DNA from: Burkholderiales bacterium GJ-E10
GTDB taxonomy: Bacteria; Pseudomonadota; Gammaproteobacteria; Burkholderiales; Burkholderiaceae_F
DNA: 64,000 nucleotides
NCBI GenBank assembly: GCA_000828975.1
Contig: AP014683.1
Location: 2,251,700-2,315,699 of the forward strand
Direction: 5' to 3'
In this document: positions 29,611 through 43,053 of the stretch, in pieces
How positions within the stretch are numbered: position 1 is the stretch's first letter
Layout: each line of letters opens with the position of its first letter
Position numbers and translations under genes: made by a program
Notes under the pieces: generated by a model
What the model was told of the DNA's origin: nothing
What the model saw: only the letters and a program-made list of their open reading frames with translations
Databases searched by the model: none

Positions 29611-30858
29611 CTACATGGCGTCGCGCAGGCGACCGAGCACGTGCTGCGCCGCCAGGCTGCCGTCCGGCTTGCCGTCGGGATCCTGCACCTCGATGGTCGT
29701 GATGGTGCCGTCGGAATGCAGGACGATCTGGAAGTGCTGCGCGGGAATCTGGGCATCGGAGTTGAACACCCGGTTCCACCAGTTCTGTTTGGCGCGCTGC
29801 GCCGCCTCGTAGCTCGGATCCAGGTACCGGATGTGATAGATCCAGTGCGCCGGGTCGCGCCCCGTCACCGTGAAGTCGACGCGGTCGATCGCCGCCGCCA
29901 CACGCTGCCAGACGTCGTCGATCGACTCCTGGACCTGCAGGGTCGTGATGCCGTCGACGATCACGGTATGGACATCGGATTGCACGTGCACCGTGGGAAC
30001 GGCCGGCGCCGCGACCGGTGCGGCCGCCGCCGGCGCCGCGGCAACCGCGACCGGCGCCGGGGCAACCGCGAACTTCAGCGCGATCCGCTGGAGCATTGCG
30101 GCCGCCAGTTGCGGATCGGGATGCTTGTACTGCCAGGCCGTCTGATCGCGGAACTGGGACGTGAAGACCTCCTCCATCGCGTGTTCGGAGACGGTGACTT
30201 CCGTATGCTTGCCGACGGATTGCACCAGCGCGCGGTACTTCTGGCGCGTTCCGTTCGAATCGTAGGCGCCGAACACCTTGTGCAGGCTGTCGCGCAGGAT
30301 GTCCTCATGGAGCATCGGGCGCGATTCCGCCCAATCGGTCTCGATCAAGCCCACGGCAGGCTGGTCAACCGCGATCTTGTAGCCCATCGAGATCCAGAGA
30401 TCCTTGATGGCGGCGTACACGGCGGCGGGCGGCGCATCGACATCGAGCCACTGATCGCGCCCATCCCGGACGATGCGCGCATGCATCCTGGCCGGCGGCA
30501 CCGCCGCCGCGGACCCGGCTCCCGCGACCGCCGTGGCCGCCGTCCCGCCGGCCGCCGCAGTCTGGCCCTGGCTTGCCGGCGAACGGGCCGCAGCCGGAAC
30601 CGAATAGCGGGCATCGGCTGCGACCGGGCTCAGATCGGGAGGAACTTCCAGCGGTTCGAGATCGGGCTTCGCATGGTGGTAATCGTAGGTGCCGTCATTC
30701 TGATCCTGCGAGCCGAAATGGAACCAGGACGGCGTCGAACACGCGCCCAGCATCGCGAGGGATACCGCCGCAGCGAGCGGTCGCGCGGCGCGGAGGGTAC
30801 GTTGCAGGCTTCGCCTTGGGAGCACGATGGTCCTTTTGCTGTTTACGTTTCGATCCAT
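29611..30858 (-). CDS. bamC: Outer-membrane assembly lipoprotein BamC (NlpB/DapX)
   Basis: A lipoprotein of the BAM complex that inserts beta-barrel proteins. It has 415 residues, start MDRNVNSKRTIVLP at 30858, lipobox LGAC, then an unstructured segment and two NlpB/BamC helix-grip domains (about residues 150-260 and 305-415), separated by an Ala/Pro/Val linker. The position directly after dapA is the classical dapX location. An in-frame start at 30942 would overlap dapA and is not favoured. Confidence 0.9.
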   Translation of the reverse strand: MDRNVNSKRTIVLPRRSLQRTLRAARPLAAAVSLAMLGACSTPSWFHFGSQDQNDGTYDYHHAKPDLEPLEVPPDLSPVAADARYSVPAAARSPASQGQTAAAGGTAATAVAGAGSAAAVPPARMHARIVRDGRDQWLDVDAPPAAVYAAIKDLWISMGYKIAVDQPAVGLIETDWAESRPMLHEDILRDSLHKVFGAYDSNGTRQKYRALVQSVGKHTEVTVSEHAMEEVFTSQFRDQTAWQYKHPDPQLAAAMLQRIALKFAVAPAPVAVAAAPAAAAPVAAPAVPTVHVQSDVHTVIVDGITTLQVQESIDDVWQRVAAAIDRVDFTVTGRDPAHWIYHIRYLDPSYEAAQRAKQNWWNRVFNSDAQIPAQHFQIVLHSDGTITTIEVQDPDGKPDGSLAAQHVLGRLRDAM

Positions 30859-30898
30859 ATCCGGCGACGGTCCGTCACACAATATCCACGCCGGACAT

Positions 30899-31813
30899 TC
30901 ACGCCGCGCTGCCGATCCCGGCATCGCGCATCGCCTGCGCAACGATCTCCTGCCCCGACGCCGACAGCGGCACCAGCGGCAGGCGGATGCCGGCGGGAAT
31001 CCGCCCCATGCGCGCCAGCGCCCATTTCGCCGGCACCGGGTTCGGTTCGACGAACAGGCGTACGTGCAGCGGCATCAGATGTTCGTTGATCGCGCGCGCC
31101 GTCGCGACGTCGCCGCGCAGCGCCGCCGCGCACATCTCGGCCATCGGGCGCGGCGCCACGTTGGCCGTGACGGAAATCACGCCGTCGCCGCCCAGGAGCA
31201 GATAGGCGAGACCGGTATCGTCGTTGCCGCTGTATAGCGCAAACTCGCGGCTTCCGTTGCGCGCGACACGATGCTGCAGAACCCGCCGCATCTCCACGAC
31301 GCGCGCCAGATCGCCGCTGGCATCCTTGATGCCCACGATGCCCGGCACCTGCGCGAGACGCATGGTGGTGTCGACGGAAAGGTCGGTGCCCGTACGCGAC
31401 GGCACGTTGTAGAGGATCACCGGCAGGTCGACGGCCTCCGCGACGGCGCGGAAATGGCGATACAAGCCCTCCTGCGTCGGGCGGTTGTAGTAGGGAACGA
31501 CCTGCAGCGAGGCGTCCGCGCCGACGCGCCGGGCCTCGCGGGTGAGTTCGATGGCTTCCTGGGTGGAGTTGGCGCCGGTGCCCGCGATGACCTTGACCCG
31601 CCCCGCCGCGGTCTCGACGGCGACGCGGATCAGTTCCACATGTTCTTCCGGATCGACGGTCGCGGATTCACCGGTGGTGCCGACGGCGACGATCGCGTTG
31701 GTGCCTTCGTCGATGTGCCAGTCGATCAGCTTGCGGTAGGAATCCCAGTCGAGGGATCCGTCTTCCCGCATGGGCGTGACGATGGCGACCAAACTTCCGG
31801 TGATAGCAGTCAT
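30899..31813 (-). CDS. dapA: 4-hydroxy-tetrahydrodipicolinate synthase
   Basis: Condenses pyruvate with aspartate semialdehyde in lysine and cell-wall precursor synthesis. It has 304 residues. Key positions are [21 protein letters not shown] with the catalytic tyrosine, and [12 protein letters not shown] with the Schiff-base lysine. Lies between trpS (134 bases upstream) and bamC (40 bases downstream). Confidence 0.97.
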   Translation of the reverse strand: MTAITGSLVAIVTPMREDGSLDWDSYRKLIDWHIDEGTNAIVAVGTTGESATVDPEEHVELIRVAVETAAGRVKVIAGTGANSTQEAIELTREARRVGADASLQVVPYYNRPTQEGLYRHFRAVAEAVDLPVILYNVPSRTGTDLSVDTTMRLAQVPGIVGIKDASGDLARVVEMRRVLQHRVARNGSREFALYSGNDDTGLAYLLLGGDGVISVTANVAPRPMAEMCAAALRGDVATARAINEHLMPLHVRLFVEPNPVPAKWALARMGRIPAGIRLPLVPLSASGQEIVAQAMRDAGIGSAA

Positions 31814-31947
31814 AGATTTCTGGCGTTCTGGCGTTCCGGCGGCACGGTTGCGGGCGGATGTCCGGGCCGCGCACCTCGCGCATGGCGAGTCCGGGCGCGG
31901 AGGAGCACGCGGACCCGATGTCCGCCCACCTGCGAGACGCGAGGGTT

Positions 31948-33150
31948 CTAACTATAACCGAGCCCCATCGCCTCGCGAACGTCGCGCATGGTTTCCTGCG
32001 CCGCCGCCCGCGCCCGGTCGCAGCCGTCGGCGACGATCGATCGCAGCAAGGACGGGTCGTCCAGGTAGGGCTGCGCACGCTGGCGCCACGGTTCCTGCTC
32101 GGCAAGCATGGCGTCGATCACCGGTTGCTTGCAGTCGAGACAACCGATCCCCGCACTGCGGCAGCCCTTCACCACCCAATCCTGCACGTCCGACGAAGAG
32201 TAGATCCGGTGCAGGTCCCATACCGGGCAACGCTCGGGCTCGCCGGGGTCGGTGCGGCGCACGCGCGCCGGATCCGTCATCATCTTGCGGACCTTGTCGG
32301 TGAGCGCCTTGGGTTCTTCGCGCATCGAGATGGTGTTGCCGTAGCTCTTGCTCATCTTCTGGCCATCGAGCCCGGGAAGGCGCGGCGCCTCGGTCAGCGC
32401 ATGGTCGGGCTCGATCAGGATCACGCGGCGCGCCCCCTCGAGGTACCCGAAGAGCCGCTCGCGGTCGCCGTGCGACAGGCTTTGCGACTCCGCCAGAAGC
32501 GCACGACCGCGCTCCAGCGCCTCGTCGTCGCCTTGCTCCTGATAGCGCGCACGCAGTTCCAGATACAGCTTGCTGCGCTTGCCGCCCAGATTCTTCACGG
32601 CGGCGGCGGCCTTTTCCTCGAAGCCGGGTTCGCGCCCGAAAAGATGGTTGAAACGGCGCGCGACTTCGCGCGTCATTTCGATGTGGGGGATCTGGTCCTC
32701 CCCCACCGGAACGAGGTTGGCGCGGTAGATCAGGATATCGGCCGCCTGCATCAGCGGATAGCCGAGAAATCCGTAGGTGGCAAGGTCGCGATCGCGCAGC
32801 CGTTCCATCTGGTCCTTGTAGGTCGGGACGCGCTCCAGCCAGCCGAGCGGAGTCGACATCGCCAGCAGCAGGAACAATTCGGCATGCTCGGGGACGCGCG
32901 ACTGGATGAACACGGTCGCCTTGGCGGGATCGACCCCGGCGGCAAACCAGTCGACCAGCATCTCCCAGACGCTCTCCTCAATCACCTCCGGGGTGTCGTA
33001 GTGGGTCGTGAGCGCGTGCCAATCGGCGGCAAAGAAAAAGCAGGGGTTCTCGTCCTGCATGCGCACCCAGTTCTTGAGCGCGCCGTGGTAGTGCCCGATG
33101 TGCAGGGCGCCCGTGGGGCGCATTCCGGAGAGGACTCGATCAGCGAACAT
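31948..33150 (-). CDS. trpS: Tryptophanyl-tRNA synthetase
   Basis: Class I synthetase, 400 residues, start ATG 33150 (a GTG directly before it is an alternative). HIGH motif [10 protein letters not shown] and KMSKS motif [10 protein letters not shown]. An insertion and an extended C-terminal region ([19 protein letters not shown]) mark the longer TrpS type found in Burkholderiales-like genomes, with cysteines that may bind metal or an Fe-S cluster. Confidence 0.96.
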   Translation of the reverse strand: MFADRVLSGMRPTGALHIGHYHGALKNWVRMQDENPCFFFAADWHALTTHYDTPEVIEESVWEMLVDWFAAGVDPAKATVFIQSRVPEHAELFLLLAMSTPLGWLERVPTYKDQMERLRDRDLATYGFLGYPLMQAADILIYRANLVPVGEDQIPHIEMTREVARRFNHLFGREPGFEEKAAAAVKNLGGKRSKLYLELRARYQEQGDDEALERGRALLAESQSLSHGDRERLFGYLEGARRVILIEPDHALTEAPRLPGLDGQKMSKSYGNTISMREEPKALTDKVRKMMTDPARVRRTDPGEPERCPVWDLHRIYSSSDVQDWVVKGCRSAGIGCLDCKQPVIDAMLAEQEPWRQRAQPYLDDPSLLRSIVADGCDRARAAAQETMRDVREAMGLGYS

Positions 33151-33217
33151 CACGCCATTCTACGGGAACTGGGGCGACAAACTGGTGCAGCCGGGCCGCG
33201 CGGGCGCGCACGCCCGA

Positions 33218-33844
33218 TCAGCCCAAGCCCAGCCGTTCCAGATCCCCCCGCCCTGCCCGCACCACCTGCGGCTCGCCGCCGGTGAGATCGATGATGGTCG
33301 TCGGCTGGACGCCGCAATTCCCGGCGTCGAGCGCAAGCTCGATCTGCCCCCGCAGGCGCTCCGCGATGGCCTCGCCGTCGTTCAGCGGCAGGTCGTCGCC
33401 GGCCAGCTGCAGGGTCGTGCCCATCACCGGCTGGCCGAATTCCGCCAGCAGATCGCGCATCACCGGATGATCCGGCACGCGGATGCCGATCGTCTTGCGC
33501 GACGGATGCGACAGCCGCCGCGGCACCTCGCGCGTCGCTTCCAGGATGAAGGTGTAGGGACCGGGGGTTGCCAGGCGCAGCAGGCGGTAGGCGGCATTGT
33601 CCACCTTCGCATAGGTCGCGATCTCGGAAAGATCGCGACACAGCAGGCTCAAATGGTGGCGCTCGTCGATGCCGCGCAGACGCCGGATCCGGTCGACCGC
33701 CGCCTTGTCGTCGAGCTGACAGATCAGCGCGTAGCAGGAATCGGTGGGCGCAGCCACGATTCCGCCCTGCGCGAGCGTCTGCGCCGCGCTGCGCAACAGG
33801 CGGCGCTGCGGATTCTGCGGATGGATCGTAAAAAATTGTGTCAC
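33218..33844 (-). CDS. yciO: YciO-type Sua5/YrdC-domain protein
   Basis: A 208-residue YrdC-fold protein. The GTG start at 33844 gives VTQFFTIHPQNPQRRLL, close to the E. coli YciO N-terminus. Motifs are APTDSCYALICQLDDK, RHHLSLLCRDLSE, PGPYTFILEATREVPRR and KTIGIRVPDHP. It is related to the threonylcarbamoyl-AMP synthases TsaC/Sua5, but YciO itself is thought to have a different role. Divergent start codons lie only six bases from the carbonic anhydrase ORF. Confidence 0.9.
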   Translation of the reverse strand: MTQFFTIHPQNPQRRLLRSAAQTLAQGGIVAAPTDSCYALICQLDDKAAVDRIRRLRGIDERHHLSLLCRDLSEIATYAKVDNAAYRLLRLATPGPYTFILEATREVPRRLSHPSRKTIGIRVPDHPVMRDLLAEFGQPVMGTTLQLAGDDLPLNDGEAIAERLRGQIELALDAGNCGVQPTTIIDLTGGEPQVVRAGRGDLERLGLG

Positions 33845-33862
33845 CCCGCTATGATAGAAGGT

Positions 33863-34387
33863 ATGGCCATCTACCGTCTCGGCGATCGGATCCCCCAGAT
33901 CCACCCAACCGCGTACATCCATGAAAGCGCCGTCGTCATCGGCGACGTCGTCATCGGCGCGTACTCCAGCATCTGGCCCGGCGTGGTCCTGCGCGGCGAC
34001 CGCGAACCGGTCGTGGTCGGCGAGGAGACCAACATCCAGGACGGCAGCGTGCTGCATACCGAAATGGGGTCGCCGGTCGTGCTGGGAAACCGGGTGACCA
34101 TCGGCCACATGGTGATGCTGCACGGCTGCACGGTCGGCGACGGTTCGCTCGTCGGCATTCAGGCGGTGCTGCTCAACAACAGCGTCGTGGGCCGTCACTG
34201 CCTGGTCGGCGCCGCGGCCCTCCTCACCGAAGGCAAGCGCGTTCCCGACGACAGCCTGGTGATCGGTGCGCCGGGGCGCGTGCTGCGCGAACTGCGGCCC
34301 GAGGAGATCGCCGATCTCGAGGCGAGCGCGACGGCCTACGTGGAGTACGCCGAGATGTTCCGGTCGCAATTGCAGCGGATCGGTTAA
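33863..34387 (+). CDS. Gamma-class carbonic anhydrase family hexapeptide protein
   Basis: 174 residues of left-handed beta-helix hexapeptide repeats (MAIYRLGDRIPQIHPTA, then SIWPGVVLRGD, NIQDGSVLHTE, TIGHMVMLHGCTVGD). Metal-binding histidines occur in VLHTE, IGHMVMLHG. It belongs to the YrdA/PaaY group, whose members bind Zn/Fe and may hydrate CO2. An ATG at 33851 adds four residues and cannot be excluded. The reading frame overlaps neither neighbour except four bases with ftsB at the 3' ends. Confidence 0.88.
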   Translation: MAIYRLGDRIPQIHPTAYIHESAVVIGDVVIGAYSSIWPGVVLRGDREPVVVGEETNIQDGSVLHTEMGSPVVLGNRVTIGHMVMLHGCTVGDGSLVGIQAVLLNNSVVGRHCLVGAAALLTEGKRVPDDSLVIGAPGRVLRELRPEEIADLEASATAYVEYAEMFRSQLQRIG

Positions 34388-34725
34388 GGACGCGCCGAGG
34401 GGCGCGGCTCGAGGTGAGGGAGGGCGCCCCCGGCGCTACCGGATTCCCGTTGCGCCGGCGATGCGAACTGGAAATAGACCTCCCCCGGCTTGATCATGTG
34501 CAGATCGTGGCGCGCGCGCTCCTCGATCGCCTCCGAACCGCCGTGCAGGCTCGCGATCTCCGCCGACAGGGCGGCGTTGCCCGCCCGCAGATCGGCATTC
34601 TTCCGGTCCTGAGCCTGCAGCGTGCGCTGCAGGGTCCACACCCGCAGCCAGCCACCGTGGCCGAACCAGAGCGGCCACTGGATGGCGAGCGACAAAGCGG
34701 CCAGTACGATTGCAAGCCGCTTCAC
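34384..34725 (-). CDS. ftsB: Cell division protein FtsB
   Basis: Single-span divisome protein of 113 residues with a GTG start at 34725. N-terminal membrane helix, then WPLWFGHGGWLRVWTLQ and a coiled coil of about 35 residues (RTLQAQDRKNADLRAGNAAL), then the family tail ERARHDLHMIKPGEVYFQF. It bridges FtsL and FtsQ. Follows eno by 12 bases, the standard arrangement. Confidence 0.94.
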   Translation of the reverse strand: MKRLAIVLAALSLAIQWPLWFGHGGWLRVWTLQRTLQAQDRKNADLRAGNAALSAEIASLHGGSEAIEERARHDLHMIKPGEVYFQFASPAQRESGSAGGALPHLEPRPSARP

Positions 34726-34737
34726 GCCCGCCCGCGA

Positions 34738-39564
<4,827 letters not shown>

Positions 39565-39626
39565 GAATCAATCTCACACAACGCCCCACATAAGGGCGGA
39601 ATTGCGTTGTTTTTCTACGAAGAGGG

Positions 39627-39654
39627 TTATTCCCTCAATCCCCGTGGTTATAAT
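39627..39654 (+). promoter_or_regulatory. Candidate HiPIP promoter
   Basis: A perfect TATAAT at 39649-39654 with TTATTC 16 bases upstream, giving a leader of about 155 bases before the HiPIP start. Nothing else gene-like is seen in 39565-39818. Confidence 0.5.
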
Positions 39655-39818
39655 CCTTTCGGTTTGGCGCAGAGGGGCATCGCAAGAAGGCGGCACAACA
39701 AGTCTTGAATTCGTGTCGTCGGATTGGAGAACTCACCCGTTAAGCCAGCAAGCCGCCCCCGAGCGGTCAGTTACATTGGGAAGAAAGCACCCATTGTTCA
39801 TCTCATAGGAGACCTGGA

Positions 39819-40124
39819 ATGACCAACCGTCGCGAATTTATTCTCAAACTTGTTCCCCTCGCCGGCGCTGCCGCCGTTCTGCCGCGCGTCGCCATGGCCG
39901 AAGTGCCCGACCTGACCGAGTCCGACCCGATGGCCATCGCCATGGGCTTCGTGCTCGACACGACCCGCGCCAACCAGAAGAAGTATCCGAAGCACACGAC
40001 CGAACAGTTCTGCCAGCGTTGCCTGCACTTCACCAAGCCGGGCGCCGACAAGGCCCGTTGCGACCTGTTCAACAAGGTCGTTCCGCACCACGGCTGGTGC
40101 AGCGGCTTCTCCAAGCGTCCGTAA
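39819..40124 (+). CDS. hip: High-potential iron-sulfur protein (HiPIP)
   Basis: A 101-residue periplasmic [4Fe-4S] electron carrier. Tat-type signal (RREFILKLVPLAG, cleavage near AMA) and four cluster cysteines C65, C68, C81 and C94 with HiPIP spacing (CxxC-x12-C-x12-C) and the aromatic-rich GWCSGF end. Strong AGGAG ribosome-binding site and a terminator just after the gene. HiPIPs carry electrons from bc1 or ACIII to terminal oxidases or reaction centres; one family member (Iro) was linked to iron oxidation. Next to ACIII and an oxidase-like gene, a role in this supercluster is likely. Confidence 0.95.
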   Translation: MTNRREFILKLVPLAGAAAVLPRVAMAEVPDLTESDPMAIAMGFVLDTTRANQKKYPKHTTEQFCQRCLHFTKPGADKARCDLFNKVVPHHGWCSGFSKRP

Positions 40125-40127
40125 CCA

Positions 40128-40165
40128 CGCTTCGAGGCTGTTGAAAGCCGGCGAGCGGTTTTTTT
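40128..40165 (+). terminator. Terminator after the HiPIP gene
   Basis: An imperfect hairpin (outer CGCT/AGCG and inner GGCT/AGCC around GTTGAA) is followed by seven T residues at 40159-40165. It begins four bases after the stop. Confidence 0.7.
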
Positions 40166-40235
40166 GCCGAATCCGCGCGACAGTTTTGCAGCAGCCTGCT
40201 ATCCTATTTGTGTAAATACATAGAGGGGGGTACAG

Positions 40236-40352
40236 ATGCCGATCGAACTGTTGGTGCCAATCGGGATTTTCGTGGTTGGCATGATCATTTCCGCTACCGC
40301 TTCGGGCTACGGGATCGACCTCGCAGCCCAACGCAAGAACGGCGGTCAGTAA
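40236..40352 (+). CDS. 38-aa single-helix membrane peptide
   Basis: Begins MPIELLVPIGIFVVG and ends AAQRKNGGQ: one transmembrane helix (about residues 4-22) with a basic tail. Excellent ribosome-binding site (GAGGGGGG, about six bases before ATG) and a private terminator 25 bases after the stop. Flanked by HiPIP and a heme-copper-oxidase-I-like gene, so it may be a small accessory subunit comparable to CcoQ or the single-helix subunit of ba3 oxidases. No family recognised. Confidence 0.7.
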   Translation: MPIELLVPIGIFVVGMIISATASGYGIDLAAQRKNGGQ

Positions 40353-40376
40353 TCGCGGATTCGCATGTTCGCAAGG

Positions 40377-40404
40377 AAAAAAGGCCCGGATACGGGCCTT
40401 TTTT
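40377..40404. terminator. Bidirectional rho-independent terminator
   Basis: Twelve-base arms AAAAAAGGCCCG and CGGGCCTTTTTT around GATA. It ends the 38-aa gene transcript and separates it from the next gene. Confidence 0.93.
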
Positions 40405-40435
40405 CTATTCCCCCGTCCTATCGGAGTTTCCGTCG

Positions 40436-40936
40436 GTGTCCTCGCAGCGCAATCCCCTAACCAAGTTTCTTCTTCTTTCGGCCGCCTCCTTCGCCATCGG
40501 CACCATCCACGGCATGCTGCAGGTGATGCCGCCGATCCGGCACTGGCTCGATTCCATCGGTAGTCCGTACGGCGGCCCGGGGCACATGATCGATCCGCTG
40601 GCACACGCACACATGAACCTGGTCGGCGGCGTCGTGATGCTGGCCATGGGCGCCACCTATCACCTGTTGCCGCAGTTCGTGAATCGCCCCATTTACTCCC
40701 AACGGCTCGTCAATCTGACCTTCTGGTGGACGGCTGTCGGCGCGTACTCCTTCTATATTGCGCTGCTTGCCTTCGGATTCTGGGAAGGCAGTCTGCTGCA
40801 CCGGGCTCCGGAGCAGATCCCGGCGGTGCAGCGCTACTACGGACCGGTGATCGCCTGCGCGGCAACGACGATGGCGGTCGGCTTCGTCATTTACTTCTAC
40901 AACATCGCCAAGACGGTGCGCAGCGCGCAGCAGTAG
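40436..40936 (+). CDS. Half-size heme-copper-oxidase subunit-I-like membrane protein
   Basis: 166 residues from a GTG at 40436 with GGAG upstream. Four hydrophobic helices are seen; the second opens DPLAHAHMNLVGGVVMLAMG and continues to YHLLPQ, resembling the low-spin-heme helix of CcoN/NorB. It is far too short for an oxidase catalytic subunit (about 450-480) and lacks the set of copper-ligand histidines. A second member with the same HxHxNLxG pattern is at 59626. Possibly a haem-b membrane anchor or assembly partner. Function unknown. Confidence 0.7.
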   Translation: MSSQRNPLTKFLLLSAASFAIGTIHGMLQVMPPIRHWLDSIGSPYGGPGHMIDPLAHAHMNLVGGVVMLAMGATYHLLPQFVNRPIYSQRLVNLTFWWTAVGAYSFYIALLAFGFWEGSLLHRAPEQIPAVQRYYGPVIACAATTMAVGFVIYFYNIAKTVRSAQQ

Positions 40937-40980
40937 CCGACTGCGCATGGAGGGCGCACCTCCGTAGACGAGGCGATGGC

Positions 40981-41028
40981 AAAAAAACGGGCGGAAACGG
41001 CATCAGCCGTCTTCCGCCCGTTTTTTTA
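40981..41028. terminator. Strong bidirectional terminator
   Basis: Sixteen-base outer arms AAAAAAACGGGCGGAA / TTCCGCCCGTTTTTTT enclose a second hairpin ACGGC-ATCA-GCCGT. It serves the plus-strand oxidase-like gene and the minus-strand 21-aa ORF. Confidence 0.93.
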
Positions 41029-41049
41029 TTCTCTTGGCTGTAGAGAGTT

Positions 41050-41115
41050 TTACTTCTTCGCCACGAAATAGATCATTCCGGCCAGCAGCAGCGCGCCCAA
41101 GGTGAGTTCGATCAT
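41050..41115 (-). CDS. 21-aa hydrophobic peptide gene
   Basis: Begins MIELTLGALLLAG and ends YFVAKK with TAA: a single hydrophobic helix plus a basic C-terminus. AGGAAA lies about eleven bases upstream and a strong terminator begins 22 bases beyond its stop. It lies 217 bases downstream of actF on the same strand. Size and shape recall CydX/CcoS-like respiratory micro-subunits. Coding status is an inference from ribosome-binding site, hydrophobicity and terminator. Confidence 0.5.
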   Translation of the reverse strand: MIELTLGALLLAGMIYFVAKK

Positions 41116-41285
41116 GTTCGTTTCGCTTTCCTGTCTCGTTGAAAACAAACCGCCCCGGCAAATGCCGACACGCCCGTTGCCCGCTCTTGTTGTTCGGCCC
41201 GAGAAGCGGCACCCCTCCCAAAGCTCCTTGCGCTCATCGTAATTCTTCCGCGGCCCTAAAAATTTGACCGGAGCGCTCGGTTTTT

Positions 41286-41318
41286 GTTCCGTCCCCCCGG
41301 AGACCGGGCGGACGGAAC
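41286..41318. other. Hairpin downstream of actF
   Basis: Nine-base arms GTTCCGTCC and GGACGGAAC with an inner CGG/CCG pairing. On the minus strand it is followed by A residues rather than T, so it is not a classical terminator for the act operon but could protect the mRNA 3' end. Confidence 0.45.
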
Positions 41319-41332
41319 CCTTGCAACACGCC

Positions 41333-42454
41333 CTATGCCGCGCTGACCGCCGCGCCAGGCGCGTCGGCCTTCATCACGCCGTTGCGGATCAGGTTCCGGC
41401 GGAGCAGGAACCAGGCGATCCCGAACGACAGGATCGTCACCACCCAATCGAACGGCCGCGTGAACGGCATTACCGCACGATGGAAGGCATCGGTCGGAAC
41501 CGAGGCCGCCACCCACATGTACCGCTCCAGCCAGGTTCCGATGATCATGATGATCCCGATCCGGTAGATCGACACCGGGCTATGCCGGACATAGGTCAGC
41601 ACCAGCATGGTGAACGGGATGATGAACCGGAACGCGATCACCGTCCAGAAGAACCAGTCGTAATCGCCCGTCGCCATCCAGTCGTAGCGGTTGCGCTCCT
41701 CCGGGATGTTGCCGTACCAGTAGATCATGTAGCCGGCGTAGAACGTGTAGGTCCACAGGATCGTGAAGCCCAGCATCATCTGCGCGAGATAATTGAAAAC
41801 GCTGTTCGACACCCCCTTTATGAAGAGGTGCTTTTTCCGGTCGAGGATGTAACACATCACGACGATCGTGGCCAAGGTCATGCCGAAGTTGCTGATGAAG
41901 TGCGCCATGCCGTAGATCGAGCTCTCCCAGCGCGGCACCATCGTCATTTCCCAGTCCCAGCCGAGCATCGTGCCGTACAGCACGTGAACGACCGGAATCC
42001 AGTACGCCGTGATCTTGAATCGATCCCAATCCTCCTGCGACCGCTCGCTCACGGCAAGCAGGCGCAGGAAGCGGCTCCACAGCCATCCGACAAAGGCCAG
42101 TCCACCGATTTCCCGTGCCATCAGGAAATATTCGTTGTGCCAACCGTTGAGCGGACGCGGCCAGGGCGCGACCGCCAGCCAATAGAAGTAGCCGCTCGGG
42201 AAACCGTTCTTCAGCGGGCCGTTCATCCACGGGAACACGCCATGGCGGAACAGCATCAGGATGAGCAGGATCACGAACACCAGCGGATACAGCCCGAACA
42301 GCGACGTGGCGATCTTCTGGATCGAGTACCGCCACTTGGCGCTGACCACGGTAAGCAGCGCCGTCAGTGTCACACCGCCGAGCGTCAGATGCAGCAGAAT
42401 GAGAAAGTCGGCGGTGAGCACCGACCAGCTCGTGAACGGAATCATTTGGCTCAT
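41333..42454 (-). CDS. actF: Alternative Complex III subunit ActF (NrfD-like)
   Basis: A 373-residue polytopic inner-membrane protein of the NrfD/PsrC family with about ten helices, start MSQMIPFTSWSVLTADF. It is paralogous to ActC; in solved ACIII structures the pair forms the quinol-binding membrane module and a putative proton path. Its ATG overlaps the actE stop (ATGA). Last gene of the operon. An in-frame ATG 33 bases upstream lies inside actE. Confidence 0.93.
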   Translation of the reverse strand: MSQMIPFTSWSVLTADFLILLHLTLGGVTLTALLTVVSAKWRYSIQKIATSLFGLYPLVFVILLILMLFRHGVFPWMNGPLKNGFPSGYFYWLAVAPWPRPLNGWHNEYFLMAREIGGLAFVGWLWSRFLRLLAVSERSQEDWDRFKITAYWIPVVHVLYGTMLGWDWEMTMVPRWESSIYGMAHFISNFGMTLATIVVMCYILDRKKHLFIKGVSNSVFNYLAQMMLGFTILWTYTFYAGYMIYWYGNIPEERNRYDWMATGDYDWFFWTVIAFRFIIPFTMLVLTYVRHSPVSIYRIGIIMIIGTWLERYMWVAASVPTDAFHRAVMPFTRPFDWVVTILSFGIAWFLLRRNLIRNGVMKADAPGAAVSAA

Positions 42455-43053
42455 TTGGATGCGGTCTCCGTCGGTTTGGGATGCCACTGCTTCTCGAGCA
42501 CCCGGCGCAGGTAGTTGATCACGTGCCAGCGCTCGGTCGGCGTCAGGTCGTTGCCGTACACCGGCATGATCGCGCCGCCATAGGTCAGGTAGCCGAAGAT
42601 GAATCCGTCGGGGATGTCGTACGCCGCCTTGCTGGTGAGGTCGAACGGACGCACGAGCAGCTTTTCCCCGACCGTGCCGTTACCGGTTCCGGACGTGCCG
42701 TGACAAGGCTGGCAGTAGATCAGGAACAGCTGATGGCCCTTTTCGGCCGACTCCGCGGTCCGCGGAATCGGATCCTTCAACGCGGTCGCCTCGTCCCGGT
42801 CCTGCATCTCCACGGTCGGGGTCGACGGCACCGGCACCGAGCGGGTCGGGAACGCCATCGGATCCTGCTGCGGCTTGATCGCGATGTAGTGGCCCATGTC
42901 GCGCGACCACGGCCACGCGAAGGAGGTGCCTGGCAGCGCGAGCGCGGCGATGCCGAGCGCGGCGCCAACCACCGCGCCCGCGCGCCGGACTGCGCGCTTG
43001 CGGGAACCCAGGCCAGGCGCCGCGGCTTCGGAATGGAAACGTTGCGACATCAT
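42451..43053 (-). CDS. actE: Alternative Complex III monohaem cytochrome c subunit ActE
   Basis: 200 residues: N-terminal signal or anchor helix (about 24-46), then a class I cytochrome c domain with CQPCH (C114-H118) and the axial methionine in GGAIMPVYG. Passes electrons from the ActA hemes to soluble carriers or oxidase. Overlaps actD and actF by four bases on each side, so translation is coupled through the operon. Confidence 0.93.
   Translation of the reverse strand: MMSQRFHSEAAAPGLGSRKRAVRRAGAVVGAALGIAALALPGTSFAWPWSRDMGHYIAIKPQQDPMAFPTRSVPVPSTPTVEMQDRDEATALKDPIPRTAESAEKGHQLFLIYCQPCHGTSGTGNGTVGEKLLVRPFDLTSKAAYDIPDGFIFGYLTYGGAIMPVYGNDLTPTERWHVINYLRRVLEKQWHPKPTETASK

Noticed and set aside
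41286-41318. Rho-independent terminator for the act operon
   Set aside because: On the minus strand the hairpin is followed by A residues, not T, so it does not fit an intrinsic terminator.
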